Positions 29,896 through 36,420 of a stretch of 64,000 bases of DNA are shown in pieces. A program made the position numbers and the translations under genes. A model generated the notes under the pieces. It was not told the DNA's origin. It saw only the letters and a program-made list of their open reading frames with translations, and did no database searches. Numbering within the stretch: the first letter of the stretch is position 1; each line of letters starts with the position of its first letter. This DNA is from Cladopsammia gracilis (lineage: Eukaryota > Cnidaria > Anthozoa > Scleractinia > Dendrophylliidae), in the NCBI GenBank assembly GCA_022457155.1, contig JAJGOT010000123.1, positions 62,001 to 126,000 on the forward strand. Direction: 5' to 3'.

Positions 29896-30083
29896 TGGAA
29901 CCGATAGGAGATATATATTGCGTCAAGGAACAGAAACATACAGGTAACGCTGAACCGTCCGGTTATGAGATAGCCTCAAACGGTAGGGTATATATATGGT
30001 GTAAGTGCGCTAATGTTAATTGCGGAATCAAGAAAACCCGTTTCGTTAAGAAATCCCATTTCGATAAGATTTCGGGAAACTAG
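29895..30083 (+). CDS. Small zinc-binding protein, DUF5679-like (62 aa)
   Basis: A 62-residue protein with a Cys set at both ends of a short beta-like core: YCVKEQK near the N-terminus, and CKCANVNCGIKKTRFVKK near residues 36-53. The second half matches the pattern of a small zinc-ribbon family found widely in Polintons and other midsize DNA viruses (DUF5679 as I recall it). The usual first CxxC appears degenerate here (one Cys, then Glu-Gln), so zinc binding may be altered. It starts within the hairpin arm at 29895 and ends 4 nt before the GC-rich hairpin. Function unknown. Confidence 0.75.
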   Translation: MEPIGDIYCVKEQKHTGNAEPSGYEIASNGRVYIWCKCANVNCGIKKTRFVKKSHFDKISGN

Positions 30084-30086
30084 TTC

Positions 30087-30112
30087 AGCCCGCCTCAGGG
30101 GCGGGCTTTCTT
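30087..30112 (+). terminator. GC-rich terminator-like hairpin followed by T-run
   Basis: Stem AGCCCGCC (30087-30094) with GGCGGGCT (30100-30107), loop of 5 nt, then TTTCTT. It begins 4 nt after the stop of the small zinc protein. It looks exactly like a bacterial intrinsic terminator and is by far the most GC-rich patch in this element. Confidence 0.6.
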
Positions 30113-30148
30113 GATGTGGAAGGTAGCCATAGTCTTGGAGAGATTGCT

Positions 30149-30727
30149 ATGAAAACCGGTATGAAAGGTCTTTACAATTTAGCAAAAATAGGAGCGTCAA
30201 AAGCCGTCAAATCAGACTTTGTAAAGAAAAAGATTAAATCAGGTGTTAATAAGTATATCGATCAGGCTTTGGACAGTTTCACGGGAGACTTATCGAAAAG
30301 ATTCGATCCGCTTCACCGCGGTAGCGGTTTCGACATTCATAAAGCGATTTTAAAACTTCCGAAACCAAAAGGAGGATGGACATTACCTAATCATAAATAT
30401 ACAGGTCCAGGAAATCCGATACGTGATCAGGTAGATGCAGATTGGGAAGAAACAGGTAAAATACTGAAAGTTTACGATCAACCGACAGGAAGAACGGATG
30501 CTGTATCGATGCAACATGATGTTGATTATACCGTCTGTGCAAATAAACCGGATCCTCGAAAATGTAAAAATGAAGCTGATAGGAAAATGGTGAAAGCCTT
30601 GGATAGTATACCATACAGTGAAAGACAGTGGGGTCATGCGCTAGCAAGAAATGTAATAGATACGAAACAAAAACTTGGACTGGGCGTTTCAAAAAACGGG
30701 AAAAGCCGTCGAGTAACTACATGGTGA
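30149..30727 (+). CDS. Phospholipase A2 domain protein (parvovirus VP1u-like)
   Basis: From the first ATG (30149) the product has 192 residues. An N-terminal helical, Lys-rich segment (about 1-60) is followed by the PLA2 core. The calcium-loop signature YTGPGN is near residue 84 and the catalytic HD pair with following Tyr, MQHDVDY, near residues 121-127, with several Cys downstream (CANKPDPRKC). This is the arrangement of the small PLA2 used by parvoviruses to breach endosomes, and it is reported in adintoviruses as well. It lies after the capsid cassette, so a virion-associated membrane-breaching role is likely. The 3' end overlaps the integrase start by 7 nt. The frame is open upstream to 30116, but only with a GTG. 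Confidence 0.88.
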   Translation: MKTGMKGLYNLAKIGASKAVKSDFVKKKIKSGVNKYIDQALDSFTGDLSKRFDPLHRGSGFDIHKAILKLPKPKGGWTLPNHKYTGPGNPIRDQVDADWEETGKILKVYDQPTGRTDAVSMQHDVDYTVCANKPDPRKCKNEADRKMVKALDSIPYSERQWGHALARNVIDTKQKLGLGVSKNGKSRRVTTW

Positions 30728-31665
30728 CGTGGCAAGAAAAGTTAGCTGATGAGTTGCATAAACCTATAAGACGAAAGTTTACTCGGCGGCGTGTTATTGT
30801 TAATGGTATCGATGAGATATGGTGTTCTGACCTTGTTGAGATGCAGAAATTAAGTAAGTGGAATAAGGGTTATCGGTATCTTCTTATGGTGTTAGATATT
30901 TTCAGTAAATACGGTTGGATTGTACCGTTGAAGAATAAAATGGGAGAGACCGTTACAGAAGCGTTCAAAACAATATTCAAAGAAGGAAGAAAACCGAAAA
31001 TGTTATGGACTGATAAGGGTAAAGAGTATTACAATAAGAATATGAAAGAACTGTTAGATAAAAATAAGATAGTGATGTATTCGACAGAGAATGAAGAAAA
31101 ATCTAGTGTTTGTGAAAGATGGAACCGTACGATAAAAGAGAAAATGTATAAACAATTTACCGTTCAAAACAATACCGTGTATTATGATGTGTTACCGAAG
31201 ATATTGAAAGAATATAATAATACAAAACATCGAAGTATTGGGATGACGCCTGTGGAAGCGTCAAAGAAAAAGAACGAAAGTGCTGTTTACTTAAATCTGT
31301 ATGGTAAGAAGAGACGAACAGCTACGCATAAACCGAAATTTAAAGTTGGGGATAAAGTTCGAATATCGAAATATAAACGTCCTGTTTTCGATAAAGGTTA
31401 CACACCGAATTGGACTGAAGAGATTTTTACTATCGATAAGATTCAATACACTAATCCGATAACTTATAAAATAAAGGATGAGATGGATGAGGAGATAACG
31501 GGTACTTTTTATGAACAAGAGTTACAGAAGGCTAAGCAGACCATCTTTCGTATTGAGAAGGTGATTCGACGAGATGCTCGAAAAGGTAAAGCGTTGGTGA
31601 AGTGGAGTGGTTATCCTGAAAAATTCAACTCTTGGATAGATCTGAAAGAATTGAAAGACTTGTAA
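30721..31665 (+). CDS. Retroviral-type integrase with C-terminal chromodomain
   Basis: A DDE integrase of 314 residues from the ATG at 30721. The catalytic acids are D37 (WCSDLVEM), D98 (LWTDKGKEY) and E132 (SVCERWNRT), giving the usual two-domain spacing with 33 residues between the second Asp and Glu. The C-terminus is a chromodomain (about residues 262-300: KVIRRDARKGKALVKWSGYP, then W), which in other integrases directs insertion to marked chromatin. The N-terminal HHCC zinc finger seen in many retroviral integrases is not evident. The frame is open further upstream (to 30628), but that DNA belongs to the PLA2 gene. It is convergent with PolB across the hairpin at 31682-31716. The perfect 6-bp target duplication around the element is the expected product of this enzyme. 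Confidence 0.95.
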   Translation: MVTWQEKLADELHKPIRRKFTRRRVIVNGIDEIWCSDLVEMQKLSKWNKGYRYLLMVLDIFSKYGWIVPLKNKMGETVTEAFKTIFKEGRKPKMLWTDKGKEYYNKNMKELLDKNKIVMYSTENEEKSSVCERWNRTIKEKMYKQFTVQNNTVYYDVLPKILKEYNNTKHRSIGMTPVEASKKKNESAVYLNLYGKKRRTATHKPKFKVGDKVRISKYKRPVFDKGYTPNWTEEIFTIDKIQYTNPITYKIKDEMDEEITGTFYEQELQKAKQTIFRIEKVIRRDARKGKALVKWSGYPEKFNSWIDLKELKDL

Positions 31666-31681
31666 TGAAGATCTCTTCTTT

Positions 31682-31716
31682 TTTTTCATTTCATGTATTT
31701 CATATGAAATGAAAAA
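31682..31716. terminator. Shared hairpin between convergent integrase and PolB genes
   Basis: A 13-bp perfect stem, TTTTTCATTTCAT with ATGAAATGAAAAA, and a 9-nt loop. It lies 17 nt after the integrase stop and 11 nt past the PolB stop on the other strand, so one structure could end both transcripts. Confidence 0.6.
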
Positions 31717-31726
31717 TCATGCGAAG

Positions 31727-34700
31727 CTATTTTGTTTTATAATGTCCATACGCAAGTGTGTGAATTCTATCAGGTTGTATTATTCTCTTATCATCATCTG
31801 CTGAAAGAGCGATCTTATTCACCTCTTCCGTAAATAATTCATGTTTACGACTCCTTATGGTATACATCTTTCGGTACTGTTTTCCACCACTAAATAAACA
31901 TCTCTTATAATCATCGAATTTAATGCTTTTATCTCTTACTGACTTCGTTACTCCTTTACACTTCTTCTCCTCCTTTCCCTCATACATCTTATAACTGTAA
32001 AGTTTCGACCTCAACCCTACAAATTCTTCTATTATTTTACCACCAGCTTCATCCTTGAACATTCCCACCACTTTCTTATTTACTCCTTGTTGTATACCTG
32101 ACGGATGATCTTCTGGAAAATTACTCGTATCAAACTTGGCAACTACATCATCACTTATATCTTTGTAAAAGTCTTTTGTTTCAATCTCATATGCTAAGCT
32201 ATCCGTATCAGTAAATAGTAGCTTTGCTTTTTCACCGTACTTTGGTTTGATGTAGTTATAATGAAAATCGTACATTAGTGTTTTACTCAGATCGAGGATA
32301 CACATACCGATATATACCGGTTTGTTGAATACAATTTTTATCTTTTTCATGTCGACTGCACATAAATTTTCTGAGAAGATGGTGCAGTGTTTGAAGTTGG
32401 GTCTTACTACAAGCCTCTTTGCTTTCTTTTCCGAATTGACTAGACGTATATCCACTCTGTTACGGATGTTTTCCATCGTTTTTCCAAAGACGGAATTATT
32501 CATAAGTTTGAAAAATTCCTTTTCAAACTCATTTTGAGCTTCTGCACGCAAGCGTGTGTTTAAATCAATGTACTTTTTCATCCAATCACTCTCTTCAAAT
32601 TTAATACCTCGATGAATCTTTGTGATTTTCATCCCCAAACTCTCATATAGTTTGAGATTTTCATAGTGAAGAATGTATTTCTTTTTATCATTCAAGTTAG
32701 GTATTAGTTTCTCCACTTTGTTTACCTTCACCCTCTCTGGAGCGAGAGGGTAGTCATTATGAAGGTCATGCAACTCTTTCGGATACTCAAGATCAACCTC
32801 GAGTATACACGGTATACCGTCATTTCTCCAATTAACCAATTCATGATCGCTCATCCATTCGAAAGCACCTGTAGGTAATTTCTTACACATAGCCCAACCG
32901 TAAAGGTTATTCGCATCGAGATATACATCAAATGTGTTAGACTTACTCTCATCATACTTTTCTTCCATGTAGATGTTGTTAGCTTTACCATACCTGTTTG
33001 AAATCATTGAAATACCTCCTCTTATCCCTTTTTCAAACAATAGTAACATATCTGGATCAGTCAAAAGTTCAAGTTTGACACCTGTGCATTTTAATAACGC
33101 ATCCCAAGACAATCCTGGTGCAGTATAATACCAAGCTGGATCAAGGTCATAATTGTTAATGCAAAGTTCACGAAAGTTTTCAAACACATCGCATAAAAGT
33201 AAAACATCCGACTTGTTGTAGAGATTGTGATAGTCTCTTAACGTCTTCATTTCAAACGTACTCCACACCTTTTGCGCATGTTCATAATCTTCGTCAGAAA
33301 TACCTTCCCCACTTAGTTTGGAAAAGAATTTATCTTTCGGTGGTAATTGTGTTTCGTTTAATCTGTCGAGGGAGTCCATGTATTCATAAGGATATACACC
33401 TTTTCTCAACATCAACTCAAACTGTTCACCGCTAAAAAACTTGCCTGTGTTTTTGAACTTATCCTTTGATGCACTCTTGAGATTTGAAACCAATTTATTC
33501 AAACTTGAGGCCATAAAGTTGAAACTGTCAACAAATCGTATTTGTCGTTTTACATCCTTTTCCTTACCTTCCTTATCGATATACGTGTCAACCTTTATTT
33601 CTTTCGTGAAACTAATGTATTTTTCTTCATTTTGTGGAATACAATTTATATCACCTTCACTAACACCAAGATTTTTGATAAATAGATGTGCGTCATACCC
33701 ACACAAGTTGTGAAAGAAGACAGGAATAAATTTCGCTTTCTTACATTTTAGGTTGCAATCGTTATGCGCTGCGCCACGAAATCTTCCAGTATAATGACAA
33801 TGATCGCGTACTTTTTTATCATCTTTTGCAAATTCACCTTTACAGATCCAGCACCTTGTTGCTCTTTCAAACTTACGTCTCTCTTTTTCGTTATAAATCA
33901 TCTTCTTTGGGAATTTAAACTCGTCATATATTCTCTTGGTTTCACATTCCAACATATCCATAAATTTTTGACTTACATCTTCATCTTCAGAGGTTGCTGT
34001 ATATTCAACAAGTTTTGAGTAGTTGTCATCAAAATTACACTTTATGAAAAAGCAAAAACTTGACTGTTTATGCTTTTGTATCTTCTTTGTGTAACTCTTT
34101 TCTTCTTCTTCTTCTTCTTTAGCAATCGGTTCGATGATTGACTCAGAATCTGCTATGATGGTGAATTCTAAAGGTATTTTTCGATTATGGTTTTTAAATG
34201 AAATAGACGATCCTTCCCTCGGCATTTCAATTTTAACAGCTTCTTTTTCTCTACAGTATTCAATATGTTTATCTAACAATTCTTCTGTACCGAAAGGGAT
34301 GAGACATCTTAAGCAAAAATACTTTTTATGCTCTTTCTTTGATAATTGACTTGATAACAGTCTACTCATATTCTTTATGAGGCAATAGTGTTTCTTTTCA
34401 CCTTCAGAAATGAGTAAGAGGTTTATTTTATCTTTGTCTTTACATGTGTGTGACTCACTTATTTTCAGAGTGTAAACTTCACCTTCATAACCAAAAACGT
34501 TAACACCTACTGTTGGGTTTTGTTTTTCAAAACGATCAAGATCCTTCAATTCGAATGGAAACTCGAGTCCATCCCAGTTTAATTTTTCAGACTGTTTCCT
34601 TAATATTTTCGTTATACGTTCACCATCTCTAGTTACCGGATTTAACGCTCTTGTGATGCACCATTTAAAACATTCATCGTCATCGTTTTGCATGTTTATT

Positions 34701-35734
34701 ATTGCCTTTTTCTTTGAGAGAGTAGGTGGGAGCTTTATGTAGGAGGATCCGCTCAGCGGTTCATACTTTACTGTATGGAGTTCCAAAGCAATGATTGAAT
34801 CAAATATCCAATTACTACCTCGTTTTTGATATGCTGCTAAACTCTCTAACACTTTACCCGTCATTTTTTGATAGAGATCGTCAAGGTTAGTACCTTGAAG
34901 GTTTATTTCAACCTTTGAAACAAAATGCCCAGTTACATACTCTACATCACCGGTTGCTATATTTGTTTTCGACATGGTACACTTTAGGATTAATTTCAAC
35001 TTTATGTTGCGGTGTTCGTTTAGGAACTGAAGTATAGTTGGTTTTACAGCTGACAAGAATGTTTTTGGACCATACCCCTTAACCCCATCAATAGTATATT
35101 GCACGGCAAACTTTTTCAAAGCTGACTTCCTCTCTTCAAGCTTGAACGCGCTTGTTTGTTTAGGCTTTAAATTTTCTAAAGCCACTTGAAGTGATTCTCT
35201 CTTTGAAATCCACTGTTTTTTCTGTTTGTTATTCTTTACCTTTTTCTTCACCTTTTGGAGTTTTTTCTTGATTCTTTTGATCTGTTTGACTTTTGCTTTA
35301 TCATTCACCACTTCAACAGGTGAAGGCATTTCAAAGTTCTTTTCTTCTCTTTTCTGTCTGCGGGTTTGTTTAGTTTTCAACTGATAAGGTTTTGGTTCTG
35401 CTTTTCGTGGAGGTGGGGGTGGTGTTTGTTCTCTTTCCCTTGGAGGTGGTACTTCTTCTTCATCTATAAAATTAACGATACCGCGTTGTGGTACTTCTTC
35501 ATCATCTATAAAATTAACAATACCGCGTTGTGGTGGAACAGTAGTATTGGTAGCTAGCCGTTGTCTTCTCTTTTTAGAAAGCCTCTTCTTTTTAGGTTTG
35601 TCATTCTCTTCCTTTTGTGATTTAATAGTACTTTCGATATTTTCAACTAGTTCTTTCTTACTCCAACGTGAATAATTTTTCAAACCGTTTTCACGCGCAA
35701 TTACCCTAAGCTGTCTTACAGTTTTTGAATCCAT
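31727..35734 (-). CDS. Protein-primed-type family B DNA polymerase (PolB) with endonuclease-VII-like module
   Basis: 1335 residues on the - strand. A SAP-like N-terminus (about 1-36) and a basic linker are followed by a Pro-rich linker with two near-identical 13-residue repeats (PQRGIVNFID.EEV, near 68-92) and a coiled Lys-rich region (about 130-180). The exonuclease motif ADSES (D529, E531) is followed by a zinc/HNH module of recombination-endonuclease-VII type (CWIC at 628-631, then DHCHYTGRFRGAAHNDCN), and then the polymerase core: motif A LDANNLYG (D940), motif B NNSVFG (1079-1084), motif C FTDTDS (D1176, D1178). All catalytic acids are present. It should replicate the linear genome from protein-primed ends. 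The gene enters from the right terminal repeat, and the early box lies 31 nt before its ATG. Confidence 0.97.
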   Translation of the reverse strand: MDSKTVRQLRVIARENGLKNYSRWSKKELVENIESTIKSQKEENDKPKKKRLSKKRRQRLATNTTVPPQRGIVNFIDDEEVPQRGIVNFIDEEEVPPPREREQTPPPPPRKAEPKPYQLKTKQTRRQKREEKNFEMPSPVEVVNDKAKVKQIKRIKKKLQKVKKKVKNNKQKKQWISKRESLQVALENLKPKQTSAFKLEERKSALKKFAVQYTIDGVKGYGPKTFLSAVKPTILQFLNEHRNIKLKLILKCTMSKTNIATGDVEYVTGHFVSKVEINLQGTNLDDLYQKMTGKVLESLAAYQKRGSNWIFDSIIALELHTVKYEPLSGSSYIKLPPTLSKKKAIINMQNDDDECFKWCITRALNPVTRDGERITKILRKQSEKLNWDGLEFPFELKDLDRFEKQNPTVGVNVFGYEGEVYTLKISESHTCKDKDKINLLLISEGEKKHYCLIKNMSRLLSSQLSKKEHKKYFCLRCLIPFGTEELLDKHIEYCREKEAVKIEMPREGSSISFKNHNRKIPLEFTIIADSESIIEPIAKEEEEEEKSYTKKIQKHKQSSFCFFIKCNFDDNYSKLVEYTATSEDEDVSQKFMDMLECETKRIYDEFKFPKKMIYNEKERRKFERATRCWICKGEFAKDDKKVRDHCHYTGRFRGAAHNDCNLKCKKAKFIPVFFHNLCGYDAHLFIKNLGVSEGDINCIPQNEEKYISFTKEIKVDTYIDKEGKEKDVKRQIRFVDSFNFMASSLNKLVSNLKSASKDKFKNTGKFFSGEQFELMLRKGVYPYEYMDSLDRLNETQLPPKDKFFSKLSGEGISDEDYEHAQKVWSTFEMKTLRDYHNLYNKSDVLLLCDVFENFRELCINNYDLDPAWYYTAPGLSWDALLKCTGVKLELLTDPDMLLLFEKGIRGGISMISNRYGKANNIYMEEKYDESKSNTFDVYLDANNLYGWAMCKKLPTGAFEWMSDHELVNWRNDGIPCILEVDLEYPKELHDLHNDYPLAPERVKVNKVEKLIPNLNDKKKYILHYENLKLYESLGMKITKIHRGIKFEESDWMKKYIDLNTRLRAEAQNEFEKEFFKLMNNSVFGKTMENIRNRVDIRLVNSEKKAKRLVVRPNFKHCTIFSENLCAVDMKKIKIVFNKPVYIGMCILDLSKTLMYDFHYNYIKPKYGEKAKLLFTDTDSLAYEIETKDFYKDISDDVVAKFDTSNFPEDHPSGIQQGVNKKVVGMFKDEAGGKIIEEFVGLRSKLYSYKMYEGKEEKKCKGVTKSVRDKSIKFDDYKRCLFSGGKQYRKMYTIRSRKHELFTEEVNKIALSADDDKRIIQPDRIHTLAYGHYKTK

Positions 35735-35755
35735 CTTATTTTCATTACACTCAAG

Positions 35756-35765
35756 ATTTCTTTAA
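35756..35765 (-). promoter_or_regulatory. Early-gene box TTAAAGAAAT, -31 of PolB
   Basis: On the - strand the box starts at 35765, exactly 31 nt before the A of the PolB ATG (35734). It sits in the block ATGGAATTAAAGAAAT shared with the left end, so the same control sequence faces inward from both ends of the element. Confidence 0.7.
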
Positions 35766-35806
35766 TTCCATTTTTAAAAAAAATTCCTTACCTTAACCTA
35801 ACAGTG

Positions 35807-36127
35807 TTGCTTGAGTGGTATCTCTTTGCGGTGGTTTCTTTAGGCAGTGGCGATTTTTCTCTTCCATATCCAATTCATCAGTGTTGCTTGAGTGGTATCT
35901 CTTTGGGATAGTCTTCATGACTCGTGACTTGCGAGTTGTGAATTATCTTTTATCGTTAAATTAATGTGAATGATCGATAATTTAACGAAAATGCGTTATG
36001 CATATGACTCGTGACTCGCGAGTTGTGAACGTGTGAACGGACCATTTTCTCGTTAAATTAATGTGAATGATCGATAATTAAACGGTAATTCAATGAAATG
36101 CGTCAGAAGCGGCCTATTCCTACTACT
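35807..36127 (-). repeat. Right terminal inverted repeat
   Basis: The exact inverted copy of 18313-18633 (321 bp). It ends at 36127 with ...CCTACTACT, the complement of the AGTAGTAGG start on the left. Imperfect similarity extends inward to about 35756. Confidence 0.97.
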
Positions 36128-36133
36128 GCTGAT
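36128..36133. repeat. Target site duplication, right copy (GCTGAT)
   Basis: Matches 18307-18312 exactly and restores the interrupted Penelope-like frame when read across the insertion. Confidence 0.95.
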
Positions 36134-36420
36134 GCTTTATTAATTAGCTGTTTCTTTTTATAGATCAACTGTTAAGTTTTGTACTTAATCTCGGTCCCAG
36201 TCCCTTTTTACTACTATATAAGTATAGTTTTTAACACTGTAATGGTCACTTTTGAAAATGTATGTAGTAGCATACGAAACGTCAAGTTTTATCAAAAATG
36301 AATAAGTTCAATATGTTTATCACCGCGGTTTGTGTTCTATTTCTCATCAAGCTACGATGGCCCAATAACAAAAACCTTTATTGAATTAGGTATATATCAA
36401 AAGAAGGGGTCTGGAACCAA
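36134..36420 (+). pseudogene. 3' remainder of the interrupted Penelope-like element
   Basis: The first bases complete the PLE frame (LMLY, then stop at 36141-36143). The following non-coding tail contains CATACGAAACGTCAAG (about 36271), the same PLE tail motif found inverted near 7880. Together with 17190-18312 this is one PLE split by the Polinton. Confidence 0.65.

Larger units (their letters stand above)
18313..36127. mobile_element. Complete Polinton/Maverick, adintovirus type
   Basis: The 17,815-bp element has 321-bp terminal inverted repeats that are identical base for base as read, a perfect 6-bp target duplication and termini beginning 5'-AGTAGTAG. It encodes the full Polinton core set: PolB, integrase, packaging ATPase, adenain-type protease, major capsid and penton-like proteins. 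It also carries adintovirus-typical extras: pX-like protein, parvovirus-style PLA2 and fibre-like protein. No large gene shows a frameshift or stop. Intact genes plus identical repeats point to a young insertion that may still encode virions. It sits inside the 3' end of a dead Penelope-like element. It is an endogenous animal-virus relative, and whether it is active cannot be told from sequence. Confidence 0.97.

Noticed and set aside
30087..30112. Bacterial contamination or a plasmid-derived join
   Set aside because: The flanking genes are both typical Polinton genes in normal order and spacing, and similar post-stop hairpins occur throughout the element.
30628..30720. Longer integrase with an upstream start
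   Set aside because: The extra 31 residues come from DNA coding for the PLA2 C-terminus in another frame and show no zinc finger. The ATG at 30721 is the better start.
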